From Mesobacillus selenatarsenatis SF-1 (GTDB lineage: Bacteria > Bacillota > Bacilli > Bacillales > Cytobacillaceae): DNA of 64,000 nucleotides. The DNA is taken from assembly GCF_000813125.1 (NCBI RefSeq), contig NZ_BASE01000046.1, positions 27,047 to 91,046 of the forward strand, in the 5' to 3' direction. Positions 44,581 to 53,437 of this stretch are shown here, piece after piece. The translations under genes and the position numbers were made by a program. The notes under the pieces were generated by a model. It was not told where the DNA came from. It worked only from the letters and a program-made list of their open reading frames with translations, and made no database searches. The stretch's first letter is position 1. Every line of letters starts with the position of its first letter.

Positions 44581-45360
44581 TCATTCCTCAAAAAATGGTT
44601 TGTTCGCATAATAATACATCCAGCCCATCATGATTCCCCCGCCAATCAGGTTGCCGATCGTCACGGGTATCAGATTGTGAATCACGCCTGGAAAAGTAAC
44701 AGATTGCGGGTCGTCAAGGACCATGCTGATCGCAAAGGTGCACATATTAGCGATGCTGTGTTCATAGCCCGAAATGAAGAAGCAGTAGACGAAGAACACC
44801 ATTGCAAACATCTTTGCTCCGTCGCCCTTCATCGACATCGGCAGGAAGAATGCCAGGCAGACGAGCCAGTTACAGAGAATCCCCCTGAAAAATAACTCTG
44901 AAGTTGGTGCAAGTGTCTTTTGTTCAGCGACACTTAACAAGAATCCGTTTACAGAATGATCATCAAACAATCCTGTTGTGTAAATTAAAAAAGCAAATGC
45001 AGCTGCGCCAATGATATTGCCGATATAGCTGTAAATCCACATCCTGGCCACCTGCAGCCAGGCCATTTTTTTTCGCAGAGCTGCAAACGTATAGTAAAAG
45101 GTGTTTCCTGTAAACAGGTCCCCTCCGCCATAGGCAATCAGGATAATTGCGGCACCGAAGGTAATGGCAGCTATAGGGTAGGCAAAGGGTGAGTGTTCCA
45201 CATAAAATGGATTTCCCGTCTTGAACGCAACAATCACACCAAAGCCGATGAACATAGAAGCCAGAGCAGCCCTGGCCAGATAGCGTGTTTTGCTTTGTTT
45301 AAAAATTTTGTGCTTTTTTAAGGCCAGTTTTTCGACCTCCTGCAAGGCTTGAACTTCCAA
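44581..45360 (-). CDS. Formate/nitrite transporter (FNT) family channel
   Basis: 259 residues, apparent TTG start 45360. Six hydrophobic segments in the FNT arrangement. The second-segment region AYGGGDLFTGNTFYY and CNWLVCLAFFLPMS, ISGYEHSIANM (central-gate His) and GNLIGGGIMMGWMYY near the end match the FocA/NirC family. It moves formate or nitrite across the membrane. With nitrate and nitrite reductases in the same window, nitrite is the favoured cargo, but formate cannot be excluded. No Fnr box was found at a useful distance upstream. Confidence 0.88.
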   Translation of the reverse strand: MEVQALQEVEKLALKKHKIFKQSKTRYLARAALASMFIGFGVIVAFKTGNPFYVEHSPFAYPIAAITFGAAIILIAYGGGDLFTGNTFYYTFAALRKKMAWLQVARMWIYSYIGNIIGAAAFAFLIYTTGLFDDHSVNGFLLSVAEQKTLAPTSELFFRGILCNWLVCLAFFLPMSMKGDGAKMFAMVFFVYCFFISGYEHSIANMCTFAISMVLDDPQSVTFPGVIHNLIPVTIGNLIGGGIMMGWMYYYANKPFFEE

Positions 45361-45578
45361 ATAAAATCACCCGATTTTCCTTATGTAATATGAACCTATT
45401 CTTCCTCTAAATATCATTCATATGTAAATGGTTCCCTCAGACAGCGGTTAAAAAACAGTAATGTGAATAATTCTTCCATCTGAATAAAAACAAGCAATGA
45501 TGGCAGTTGTGTATATGCCTTTCAAGCTCAAATAATTCCTATATAAGCTTTTACTTGGATTTGAATCTTAATAAGTAA

Positions 45579-45612
45579 AAAAGACTGAATCACTTAGATC
45601 CAGTCTTTTTCC
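45579..45612. terminator. Terminator of the MFS gene
   Basis: AAAAGACTG/CAGTCTTTT arms (45579-45587 with 45601-45609) just downstream of the minus-strand MFS stop, with T-rich flanks on both sides. Confidence 0.85.
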
Positions 45613-45621
45613 GTTTTATTT

Positions 45622-46836
45622 TTAAAAAGTATCTCTAACAAACTGAGGATTGCGCTGCATCGATGCGAACAGGACAATGCCGCTCACCAGCAGGAGTCCG
45701 CTTGTCAGGACGAATACCGAGGTGAATCCGAAGTAACCCGCAAGGAAACCGCCGAGCACTGGCCCGATGATGTTTCCGAAGAAACGGAGACTCGTATTAT
45801 AGCCGAGTACTTCGCCCTGCATCGCCACCGGAGCTTCCTGCCTGATATAGGCAACCCTGACAGGGATAATGCCGCCGATGGTGATGCCAAGCAGGAATCG
45901 GATCAGCACTAGCTGCCAGATGTTATCCACAAAGCCGCCTGGCAAATAAATGATTGCTGATAAAAATAGCAGCACGACAAGTATTTTTATATAGCCAACT
46001 CGGTCGGCTATTTGGCCCCATTTCCTTGCCATTAACAAATTGCCAAGCCCAGCTGCCGAAAAGGCGATTCCAGAAAAGAATGCCAGGTTTTCCGGACCAT
46101 GCAGCTCTCCCACATATAGTGAAAGGATTGGCTGGATACTGAAATGGGCAATCTGCACAAGCATCGACATGAGCAGGACATTCACCATGATTGGATTTTT
46201 AAAGATGTGCTGAAGAACTTCTTTGCGGCTGTAATTTGTCTTTGTTCCTTGTTTGATATCGACTCTGTACTCCATAACAAAGAATACAAGCAGACCAGAA
46301 AGGACGATAAATGCCGAGGTTGATTGGAAGGTTGTCGCATAGCCTAAGGAGTCAGCAAGAACCCCGCCTAGCATCGGTCCGAGCAACGAACCTGTGATAC
46401 TGCCTGTCTGCAGGGTTCCTAACACTTTGCCTGCTTCTTCCTTCGATGTCTGAGTTGAAATAAGCGCCTGTGATACTGGAATGAAGCCAGAGAATAATCC
46501 CATGAACATTCTCAGTAAAAATAACTCCCACACGGAAGTTGCAAATCCTAATAGAAAAACGGCTAAACCCATCCCGATCCCCATAAAAATCAGGATTCTC
46601 TTGCGTCCGAACCGGTCGCCCATTCTTCCGATTACAGGTGAAAATAGAAAGGCTGTTACGAACGTAATACTGAACGTCAGGCCAGACCAGTTTTGGACAT
46701 ACCTTTCTGAAAAATCCCCAAAAGTTTCGATGTACAATGAGAGAAAAGGCATTACCATTGTCATGCTGCCGGCAATGAAGAAATTTGCGAACCACATGAT
46801 CATCAAGTTGCGTTTCGCCTTTTGCTGCTGGGTCAT
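45622..46836 (-). CDS. MFS multidrug-type transporter
   Basis: 404 residues from ATG 46836 (MTQQQKAKRNL); the frame runs open to 46923 but the extra N terminus is polar and unlike the family. Twelve membrane segments; loop 2-3 motif GRMGDRFGRKRI and the TM5 antiporter motif near GSITGSLLGPMLGG. Resembles proton-driven drug efflux pumps of the NorA/Bmr group. The ribosome binding site is weak. Not a NarK-type nitrate carrier: the nitrate signature motifs are absent. Confidence 0.85.
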   Translation of the reverse strand: MTQQQKAKRNLMIMWFANFFIAGSMTMVMPFLSLYIETFGDFSERYVQNWSGLTFSITFVTAFLFSPVIGRMGDRFGRKRILIFMGIGMGLAVFLLGFATSVWELFLLRMFMGLFSGFIPVSQALISTQTSKEEAGKVLGTLQTGSITGSLLGPMLGGVLADSLGYATTFQSTSAFIVLSGLLVFFVMEYRVDIKQGTKTNYSRKEVLQHIFKNPIMVNVLLMSMLVQIAHFSIQPILSLYVGELHGPENLAFFSGIAFSAAGLGNLLMARKWGQIADRVGYIKILVVLLFLSAIIYLPGGFVDNIWQLVLIRFLLGITIGGIIPVRVAYIRQEAPVAMQGEVLGYNTSLRFFGNIIGPVLGGFLAGYFGFTSVFVLTSGLLLVSGIVLFASMQRNPQFVRDTF

Positions 46837-47008
46837 TCCATCAACACTTCTTTCTCGGAACGAATATTTCGCTTTTCTAAATATGATACCAAAAATTTGC
46901 TGTATTGAAAACCAATCGAGCAAGCAGCGAAATTATATGATATTCAGATTCCGAGAATTATCAAGCTCTAGCGCTTGAAATGGTTGACCGTTGAGTACGC
47001 TTTCCTTC

Positions 47009-47383
47009 TTAGCTCAAGACCCATTCGAGCAATTCAATTCTATTCCCGAACGGATCGTGGACATAAATCCTATTCGCGCCTGGAAGCTTGTCATCTTCAA
47101 TATATTCAATTCCTGAAGAGGACAAATGCTCCTTCAATCCCTCGATATTCTCAATTTCAAATGCCGGATGTGCCTTGCATGCAGGAACAAAAGGTTCCTC
47201 AATTCCAATATGAATTTGACAATTTCCATACTGGAACCATGCTCCGCCTCGCTTTTTCAACTCTGCCGGTTTTTCGATTTCTTCAAAACCCAATACTTCT
47301 CCGAAGAACCATCTGGCCTGGTCCTCTGAACCCTTAGGGGCTGCAAGCTGCACATGATCAATTGCTTTGAATTTAAATGCCAT
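47009..47383 (-). CDS. VOC family (glyoxalase/bleomycin-resistance) protein
   Basis: 124 residues, one VOC unit made of two beta-alpha-beta-beta-beta modules: IDHVQLAAPKGSEDQARWFFGEVLGF at the start, and HPAFEIENIEGL and RIYVHDPFGNRIELLE in the second module. Metal ligands of the superfamily would be His10 and the late Glu in NRIELLE. The reaction is unknown; these proteins include dioxygenases, isomerases and drug-binding proteins. Ribosome binding site GGGAGGGG. Confidence 0.87.
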   Translation of the reverse strand: MAFKFKAIDHVQLAAPKGSEDQARWFFGEVLGFEEIEKPAELKKRGGAWFQYGNCQIHIGIEEPFVPACKAHPAFEIENIEGLKEHLSSSGIEYIEDDKLPGANRIYVHDPFGNRIELLEWVLS

Positions 47384-47554
47384 AGTGAATCCCCTCCCTA
47401 GTAAAAGATTAATCTAAAAGGAAACATAAGGAAATGACAAGGTATGAAACTATAAATATAAGTTTTTCTTATCACTGTAAAAAGTAATACAAGCCCGACT
47501 GAATACATATAAATTATTAAAGTTTGCACGTTTTTAAAAGAGGGGGCAATCAGA

Positions 47555-48376
47555 ATGAAAAAAAGATTTCTGGCGATCGTGATGTTGGCAATCATGGCGC
47601 TTGTAGTGTCGGCATGCGGTTCAAGCAGCTCAGGAGGAACAGGATCTGAGGCTGAAAAGAAGGAGCTAAGGGTGGTCACGGACGCGGCGTATGCACCATT
47701 TGAGTACATGGATGGGGACAAGATTGTTGGTTTCGATATTGACTTTCTAAAAGCTGCAGCGAAGGAAGCGGGGTATGAGCTAAAGATCGAGAATGTCGGC
47801 TGGGATCCGATTTTTGTTGAGATCAAGAGCAAGCGCGCTGATCTGGCAGTATCCTCAATCTCAATCAATGATGAGCGCAAGCAGACCTATGACTTTTCAC
47901 TGCCATATTTCTTATCCACAAATAAAATCCTTGTCCGCGAAGACAGCGATATTAAAAGCGCTGCTGATCTGAAGGGAAAGGTAGTGGCAGTCCAAAACGG
48001 CACAACCGGGCAGGCAGCAATGGATAAGCTCCTTGGCAAGAATAACGAGGATATCAAAAAATTCGATAACAACAACCTGGCAATCATGGAAATGCTTTCA
48101 GGTGGAGCAGATGCAGTCGTTGCCGATAACGGCGTTGTTGAAGTTTATGCAAAAAACAATCCTAATGAAAAACTGAAGGTCATTGAAGACAGCGGCAGCT
48201 TCGAGGCGGAATACTATGGAATCCTGTTCCCGAAAGGCACCAATCTGAAGGCAGACTTCGATAAAGCAATCAAGAAAATCGTCGAGAATGGAACGTATGA
48301 AAAAATCTATCAAGAATGGTTCGGCCAGGAGCCAAACATGGAAATGCTGAAGGCGGAACAAGAAGCATCAGAGTAA
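47555..48376 (+). CDS. Polar amino-acid ABC transporter substrate-binding lipoprotein
   Basis: 273 residues. Lipoprotein signal with lipobox VSACG (Cys about residue 21), then a Ser/Gly linker and a class II binding fold with VVTDAAYAPFEYMDGDKIVGFDID, the signature of family 3 solute-binding proteins (GlnH, ArtP/HisJ). The pocket-forming Asp and Arg positions are compatible with a basic or polar amino acid; the ligand is not fixed. First gene of a three-gene importer. Confidence 0.92.
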   Translation: MKKRFLAIVMLAIMALVVSACGSSSSGGTGSEAEKKELRVVTDAAYAPFEYMDGDKIVGFDIDFLKAAAKEAGYELKIENVGWDPIFVEIKSKRADLAVSSISINDERKQTYDFSLPYFLSTNKILVREDSDIKSAADLKGKVVAVQNGTTGQAAMDKLLGKNNEDIKKFDNNNLAIMEMLSGGADAVVADNGVVEVYAKNNPNEKLKVIEDSGSFEAEYYGILFPKGTNLKADFDKAIKKIVENGTYEKIYQEWFGQEPNMEMLKAEQEASE

Positions 48377-48403
48377 TTTCCTGTAAACAATTAATCTTCA
48401 AAG

Positions 48404-48440
48404 ATGCGTAACTCTTGAAAACAGCGTTACGCATTTTTTT
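48404..48440 (+). terminator. Intra-operon partial terminator after the binding-protein gene
   Basis: Nine-base stem ATGCGTAAC/GTTACGCAT (48404-48412 with 48426-48434) followed by seven T. It lies between the binding-protein and permease genes and would lower permease/ATPase expression relative to the binding protein. Confidence 0.85.
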
Positions 48441-48489
48441 GTACATCACAAAATCTAGTCCCAGGCCTCGGGGCTTTGGAGGGCAAGCT

Positions 48490-49146
48490 ATGGATTTTCG
48501 TTTTGATATTATTATTGAATATTCTCCTTATCTAGTAAAAGGCACGCTGCTGACAATCGGGCTATCATTGGCCGGGATTTTAATCGGGACAATCCTTGGC
48601 CTGTTCATCGGGCTTGGCAAGATCCAACGCCGAAAACTGCTGACCTGGCCATTTGTCTGGTATATTACTTTCTTCCGGGGAACCCCGTTATTTGTGCAAA
48701 TATTGCTGATTCATTTTGGTGTCATCCCTATGCTCATAGGGGAAACAAACGGGATTGTCGCGACAATCGTCGCCCTGTCCCTAAATGCGGCAGCCTATAT
48801 CGCCGAGATTTTCAGGGCAGGAATACAGTCGATCGACCGCGGGCAGATGGAAGCCGCCCGCTCGCTTGGAATGACCCATGTACAGGCTATGAGGTATGTG
48901 ATTTTACCGCAGGCCTTCAAACGGATGATCCCGCCTCTTGGAAATGAGTTCATTGTACTAATCAAGGAGTCATCACTTGCGGCGATTGTCGCGACTCCGG
49001 AAATCATGTACTGGGGCCGGGCGATGGCAGGACAGTATTACCGCGTGTGGGAGCCGTACCTTACCGCAGCAGTCATTTATCTGATCCTGACGCTGTCACT
49101 TAGCTTTTTATTAAATCTCCTTGAAAGAAGGCTGAAAACGGAATGA
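48490..49146 (+). CDS. Polar amino-acid ABC transporter permease
   Basis: 218 residues from ATG 48490 (GGAGGGC upstream); the open frame upstream runs through the terminator and is not used. HisM/GlnP-type: five hydrophobic helices, FRGTPLFVQ near residue 65 and the EAA coupling motif [24 protein letters not shown] (about 120-143) that docks on the ATPase. Its stop overlaps the ATPase start by 4 bases. Confidence 0.93.
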   Translation: MDFRFDIIIEYSPYLVKGTLLTIGLSLAGILIGTILGLFIGLGKIQRRKLLTWPFVWYITFFRGTPLFVQILLIHFGVIPMLIGETNGIVATIVALSLNAAAYIAEIFRAGIQSIDRGQMEAARSLGMTHVQAMRYVILPQAFKRMIPPLGNEFIVLIKESSLAAIVATPEIMYWGRAMAGQYYRVWEPYLTAAVIYLILTLSLSFLLNLLERRLKTE

Positions 49147-49865
49147 TCAAAGTCGCTAATTTGCAAAAGTCATTTGGCAGCCACAAGGTCCTGAATGGAA
49201 TAAATGTGGAGGTACAGCCACAGGAGGTAGTGGTGGTGATCGGTCCATCGGGCTCCGGTAAATCCACTTTCCTCCGCTGCATAAACCTGCTCGAAACAAT
49301 TACGGACGGACATGTGTTAATCGAAGATATTGACATTACTGATAAGGGTTCGGATATCAACAAGGTGCGCGAAGAGGTCGGGATGGTCTTCCAGCATTTC
49401 AACCTGTTCCCGCATAAGACGGTGCTTGAAAATATCATGCTGGCACCGCGAAAGGTACGAGGTGTTCCGGAACAGCAGGCAAGGGCAAAAGGGATGGAGC
49501 TGCTGAAAAAGGTAGGACTCGAGGACAAAGCAGAAGCCTACCCGGACTCACTTTCCGGTGGGCAAAAGCAGCGGGTAGCGATTGCCCGCGCCCTTGCGAT
49601 GGAGCCAAAAATCATGCTGTTTGATGAACCAACCTCAGCCCTCGATCCGGAAATGGTCGGGGAAGTATTAGAGGTAATCAAACAACTTGCCCGCGAAGGA
49701 ATGACGATGGTCGTCGTCACCCACGAAATGGGTTTTGCCCGCGAAGTCGGTGACCGCGTCATTTTCATGGACGGGGGATTGGTCGTGGAAGAAAACAAAC
49801 CAGATGAAATATTCGAAAACCCGCAGCATGAGCGGACGAAAGCGTTTTTGAGCAAGGTATTATAA
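49143..49865 (+). CDS. Polar amino-acid ABC transporter ATP-binding protein
   Basis: 240 residues. Walker [11 protein letters not shown]-loop FQHFNLFPH, signature [15 protein letters not shown], Walker [16 protein letters not shown] and H-loop VVTHEMGFA, in the GlnQ/HisP/ArtM pattern. Energises import by the permease encoded upstream, with which it is translationally coupled. Confidence 0.95.
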   Translation: MIKVANLQKSFGSHKVLNGINVEVQPQEVVVVIGPSGSGKSTFLRCINLLETITDGHVLIEDIDITDKGSDINKVREEVGMVFQHFNLFPHKTVLENIMLAPRKVRGVPEQQARAKGMELLKKVGLEDKAEAYPDSLSGGQKQRVAIARALAMEPKIMLFDEPTSALDPEMVGEVLEVIKQLAREGMTMVVVTHEMGFAREVGDRVIFMDGGLVVEENKPDEIFENPQHERTKAFLSKVL

Positions 49866-49869
49866 TTTG

Positions 49870-49909
49870 AAAAGAAGCCCGATTTTTAGAGTCGAGGCTT
49901 CTTTTTTTG
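49870..49909 (+). terminator. Terminator of the amino-acid transporter operon
   Basis: Stem AAAAGAAGCC/GGCTTCTTTT (49870-49879 with 49896-49905) with T-tract. Confidence 0.9.
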
Positions 49910-49910
49910 A

Positions 49911-50098
49911 CAACCGCAAATAAAAAGCGGGCAACCGGAGATAAAAGTTGTACAACTGGAGATAAACCTGCTGCAACTGGAGATAAAAGTTGTGCAACTG
50001 GAGATAAATCTGCTGTAACTGGAGATAAATTTGTGTAACCTTAAATAACAATTGTGCTACCGTAAATAAAAGTTGTTCAACCGGATTCCAACGGTAAA
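49911..50098 (+). repeat. Tandem array of nine 21-bp CAACTGGAGATAAA units
   Basis: Units start near 49911, 49932, 49953, 49974, 49995, 50016, 50036, 50057 and 50078. The core unit is CAACTGGAGATAAA plus either AGTTGTG or CCTGCTG/TCTGCTG, so two unit types alternate in the middle. Outer units are degenerate (CAACCGCAAATAAA, TAACCTTAAATAAC). It begins right after the operon terminator. The minus-strand open frame 49860-50174 is a by-product of the 21-base period and lacks a ribosome binding site. Bases 50099-50249 show nothing else. Confidence 0.92.
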
Positions 50099-50249
50099 TA
50101 CACTTCGTAAATCCAAAAATGAGGATCGGTAAACTGATGAGGTCACTGCCCATCATACAAAAAGTAGCCATCAAAGGAGTCTAATACCAGCATTATTCTA
50201 AGATGTGGGGAGAAACCGGCCCATTGTTGATAATTTATCCAATTATTAC

Positions 50250-50299
50250 TTGCTAAAACTAATGTCATTAGTTAATATAAAATTAACGGCATTAGTTTT
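50250..50299 (+). promoter_or_regulatory. Promoter with TetR-type operator filling the spacer
   Basis: TTGCTA (50250-50255) and TAATAT (50273-50278) are spaced by 17 bases. The spacer contains the perfect palindrome ACTAATG-T-CATTAGT (50258-50272). A second half-site CATTAGT lies at 50290-50296 near the start point. Autoregulation by the TetR protein encoded two genes downstream is the simplest reading. Confidence 0.75.
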
Positions 50300-50317
50300 A
50301 ATGGGAGGTTCAATAAA

Positions 50318-51025
50318 TTGAGAGTAATCAAAGAAGGATATTTATATCAGCTGACGTTCATGCCAAAGTTTTTTCCTGTGAATTGTTATTTTATCGAGGA
50401 GGAGGATGGGTTGACTTTAATTGATGCCGCACTTTCGAACAGTGCGAAGGCAATTTTGCAGGCTGCAGAAAAAATCGGAAAACAAATCAAGAGGATTATT
50501 TTAACACATGCTCACAGCGACCATATTGGTGCGCTTGATGAACTGAAAGACAAACTGGGTGTTCCGGTTTATATTTCTGCCCGCGATTCCCGCCTTTTAG
50601 CTGGTGATACCTCTCTTGACTCAACCGAACCCAAGACACCTATTCGTGGCGGCGTATCAAAGAACATCAAAACAAGACCGGATATACTTATAAAGGTAGG
50701 GGATCATATCGGTTCTTTGCTGGCAATTTCAACCCCGGGACACACACCAGGATCCTTGTCATTCCTTGACCAGAGAACCAATATTCTGATTGCGGGTGAT
50801 GCATTCCAGACCAGGGGCGGTACAGCCGTGTCCGGGGTGACAATCCCGTGGTTTCCTTTCCCTGCAATGGCGACATGGAACAAAGAAACAGCCTTGCAAA
50901 GTGCCCGGAAAATTAATGAGTTAAAACCAAGCCTGTTGGCTGTTGGGCACGGTGAATTACTTCGAAACCCTGGCACACTTATTGAAAAAGCAATCCAAAA
51001 AGCTGAGGCAGCTTTTACAAAATAA
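50318..51025 (+). CDS. MBL-fold metallo-hydrolase
   Basis: 235 residues from TTG 50318 with GGGAGG upstream. Metallo-beta-lactamase fold with the di-metal motif THAHSDH (His64, His66, Asp68, His69), a later GHTPGSL with the next His, and the C-terminal VGHGE. Similar proteins hydrolyse thioesters, lactones or small esters. Paired with a TetR regulator gene 15 bases downstream, which suggests an inducible detoxification or lactonase-like role; inference only. Confidence 0.88.
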   Translation: MRVIKEGYLYQLTFMPKFFPVNCYFIEEEDGLTLIDAALSNSAKAILQAAEKIGKQIKRIILTHAHSDHIGALDELKDKLGVPVYISARDSRLLAGDTSLDSTEPKTPIRGGVSKNIKTRPDILIKVGDHIGSLLAISTPGHTPGSLSFLDQRTNILIAGDAFQTRGGTAVSGVTIPWFPFPAMATWNKETALQSARKINELKPSLLAVGHGELLRNPGTLIEKAIQKAEAAFTK

Positions 51026-51039
51026 AGGAGTACTAAAAC

Positions 51040-51609
51040 ATGTCACCAAGACCGAAAATTGCGCTTGATAAGAATACGATCATGCTTGCTGCAGCTGAGC
51101 TTGCGAATGAAAATGGAAGTGAATATGTAACGCTTGCCATGCTGGCAAAGAAACTCAACATCAAACCTCCTTCATTATACAATCACTTTGATGGCCTGCC
51201 GGGAATTAAAAGAGAGCTGGCCATTTATTCACTTGAAAAACTGTACAACAGTTTGGCGAAGGAAGCGCAAGGAAAGTCTCAAGGAGACGAAGCCATCATG
51301 GCATTAAGCCAGGCGTATTTAACCTTTGCAAGAAAAAATCCGGGACTATACGATTTCGCATTATCAGCGCCCGATCCTGCAGATGAGTTTGTTCATGACG
51401 CCGGCAGGAAAATCGTTGGTCTTGTCATTTCAGCCATTCAACCTTTTGGATTAAAGGAAGAGGAAGCAATTCATGCTGTCCGCGGGTTAAGAAGCCTAAT
51501 GCATGGATTTACATCGCTGGAGCAAAAAGGTGGTTTCGGCATGCCGCTGGATCTGGATGAAAGTTACCAGCTCGCAGTCGAAGCCTTTATCAAAGGTTTG
51601 AAAAAATAA
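51040..51609 (+). CDS. TetR/AcrR family transcriptional regulator
   Basis: 189 residues. N-terminal HTH (about residues 10-55) includes ANENGSEYVTLAMLAKKLNIKPPSLYNHF, the TetR recognition-helix region ending in YNHF. The C-terminal domain with ALSQAYLTFARKNPGLYDFALSA matches the WHG-type TetR ligand domain. Cotranscribed with the MBL hydrolase and probably represses their common promoter at the ACTAATG palindrome. Confidence 0.9.
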   Translation: MSPRPKIALDKNTIMLAAAELANENGSEYVTLAMLAKKLNIKPPSLYNHFDGLPGIKRELAIYSLEKLYNSLAKEAQGKSQGDEAIMALSQAYLTFARKNPGLYDFALSAPDPADEFVHDAGRKIVGLVISAIQPFGLKEEEAIHAVRGLRSLMHGFTSLEQKGGFGMPLDLDESYQLAVEAFIKGLKK

Positions 51610-51695
51610 AGCTAATTTTTATCTTCTGAAATAGATTCCAAAGGTACTCATATACATATGTATAGATGCAACTTTGAAAGAACAGGAGGCGCGCT

Positions 51696-52886
51696 ATGGA
51701 TATTTATGTGAGAAGAGGAGATTCCTTTTGGTATTTCAGTAATATTTTCAACATCCCTCTCCAGTTGATTATAGATTCCAACCGTGATATCGACCCGAAT
51801 GCTCTGGATGTGGGGCAGACAGTGAGGATTCCTGGTTTTGCAGCGGTGGATTATCGGATCCGTGCAGGGGATACTCTTTGGAAGATTGCCCAAAGCAGAA
51901 ATCTGCAGGTGAATGCCCTGCTGCTCGCAAACCGCAATATTAACCCAAACGGTTTGTACATCGGCCAAATGATCAAGGTCCCATTAAGAATTACCTGGAG
52001 AATTGTCGAGGGGAAAAAGAATTATGATTATGCCTCAATGATGAGTGATTTGCGACGATTGGAAAATGTATATCCCTTCATGAGAGTGCCGTCGATTGGC
52101 AACTCAGTTTTAGGTAAAAGCTTACCTGAAACACTGATTGGGAACGGCAATAAGCGGGTTCATTACAATGGATCTTTCCATGCTAATGAATGGATCACCA
52201 CTCCCATCATCATGACGTTCCTGAACGATTATCTGCTGGCGCTGACAAATAAGTCCTCCATACGAGGCCTGTCCATGCAGAATTTCTATGGACAGACGAC
52301 TTTATCGATTGTTCCAATGGTGAATCCTGATGGTGTTAATCTTGTGCTCAATGGTCCGCCTGAGGCAGAGCCATGGAATGAAAGAGTAGTAGAATTGAAT
52401 AGAGGAAGCCTCGATTTCAGCGGTTGGAAGGCGAATATAAGAGGCGTAGACCTGAACGACCAATTCCCGGCAAAATGGGAGCTTGAAAAAGAGCGCAACC
52501 CAAGTCAGCCGGGCCCGAGGGACTATGTTGGTCCAAATCCATTATCCGAGCCAGAAGCGATTGCAATGGCAGAAATAACAAGAAGACGCGATTTTGCCAG
52601 GGTTCTGGCTTTCCATACCCAGGGAGAGGTTATTTACTGGGGCTTTGAAAACCTTGAGCCGCCTGAATCAGAGGCAATGGTCAATGAATTTGCCCGGGTG
52701 AGCGGATACCAGCCGGTAAAAACGATCGAGAGCTATGCCGGCTATAAAGACTGGTTCATCCAGGATTGGCGCCGGCCAGGCTTTACTGTCGAACTTGGCT
52801 TTGGCATAAACCCGCTGCCGCTGTCGCAATTCGATGAGATATACGAAGAGGCTCAGGGAATCTTCCTTGCAGGACTTTATCTATGA
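51696..52886 (+). CDS. LysM-M14 peptidase, gamma-D-glutamyl-meso-diaminopimelate endopeptidase type
   Basis: 396 residues without a signal peptide. Two LysM repeats (about 2-45 and 52-96) bind glycan, followed by an M14 zinc carboxypeptidase domain. Zinc ligands are His162 and Glu165 (FHANEW) and His307 (AFHTQGE); the catalytic Glu366 lies in TVELGFG. Architecture and length match endopeptidase I of Lysinibacillus and B. subtilis YqgT, which split the D-Glu-diaminopimelate bond during peptidoglycan recycling or sporulation. Ribosome binding site CAGGAGG. Confidence 0.92.
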   Translation: MDIYVRRGDSFWYFSNIFNIPLQLIIDSNRDIDPNALDVGQTVRIPGFAAVDYRIRAGDTLWKIAQSRNLQVNALLLANRNINPNGLYIGQMIKVPLRITWRIVEGKKNYDYASMMSDLRRLENVYPFMRVPSIGNSVLGKSLPETLIGNGNKRVHYNGSFHANEWITTPIIMTFLNDYLLALTNKSSIRGLSMQNFYGQTTLSIVPMVNPDGVNLVLNGPPEAEPWNERVVELNRGSLDFSGWKANIRGVDLNDQFPAKWELEKERNPSQPGPRDYVGPNPLSEPEAIAMAEITRRRDFARVLAFHTQGEVIYWGFENLEPPESEAMVNEFARVSGYQPVKTIESYAGYKDWFIQDWRRPGFTVELGFGINPLPLSQFDEIYEEAQGIFLAGLYL

Positions 52887-52892
52887 AAATGC

Positions 52893-52918
52893 AGATCACC
52901 TGAAAAGGTGGTCTTTTT
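52893..52918 (+). terminator. Terminator of the LysM-M14 gene
   Basis: Stem AGATCACCT/AGGTGGTCT (52893-52901 with 52906-52914, one wobble pair) followed by TTTTT. Confidence 0.85.
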
Positions 52919-52966
52919 AAATTGTATTTATATGGTGAAATTGAAGAGTACGAGAGGGGGAGTTAG

Positions 52967-53395
52967 TTGACTTATACAGGAAAAGGATCTAAAGATATTT
53001 TGCATGTAATGATCATCATGAGCGTATTTATCCTGCCAAGTTTAAGCTATACGATCCGGATTTCAATACTTCTTGCCTTGCTGGTCTTTACTTTACATCA
53101 AATCCAATTGACGATTACCTCAGATCACCTTGAATATAAAATTAAATTCTTTAAATTTACAATCTACCGTAAACTGCTGACTTCTGATAAAATCAAAAAA
53201 ATAAAATTCGGCCGCATTGGCTGGTCGACGAAGAATGCAGTCGTGAAGGTAAGAGGAGGCTTCAATTTTGGAGTTGCTCACTTTTACAGCGAACAACTGA
53301 TAGGTGAGCTTGAAAAGTTCGCCTTGGCAAATAATATCGAAATTCAAAAGACGCGGGATTATCTGCTGCTGGAAAAATACTATTCTCATAACTAA
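52967..53395 (+). CDS. Membrane protein with PH-like domain, 142 residues
   Basis: TTG start 52967 with AGAGGGGGAG upstream. Two adjacent membrane helices (about 12-45) are followed by a beta-rich cytoplasmic domain (LTITSDHLEYKIKFFKFTIYRKLLTSDKIKKIKFGRIGW) that looks like a bacterial PH/YdbT-type fold. A specific family was not recognised. Short monocistronic gene before a bidirectional terminator. Confidence 0.7.
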   Translation: MTYTGKGSKDILHVMIIMSVFILPSLSYTIRISILLALLVFTLHQIQLTITSDHLEYKIKFFKFTIYRKLLTSDKIKKIKFGRIGWSTKNAVVKVRGGFNFGVAHFYSEQLIGELEKFALANNIEIQKTRDYLLLEKYYSHN

Positions 53396-53396
53396 C

Positions 53397-53430
53397 AAAA
53401 GCATCGGGCAATTGATAACCCGATGCTTTT
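53397..53430. terminator. Bidirectional terminator
   Basis: Perfect 12-base stem AAAAGCATCGGG/CCCGATGCTTTT (53397-53408 with 53419-53430) between converging genes. Confidence 0.94.
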
Positions 53431-53437
53431 GACATTC

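Noticed and set aside
45421..45480. Possible Fnr box upstream of the FNT channel gene
   Set aside because: Only one half-site (TGTGA at 45462-45466) is present and no -10 element lies at the -41.5 geometry.
45622..46836. MFS protein considered as a NarK nitrate/nitrite carrier
   Set aside because: The conserved nitrate signature motifs are absent and the motif pattern is of drug-efflux type.
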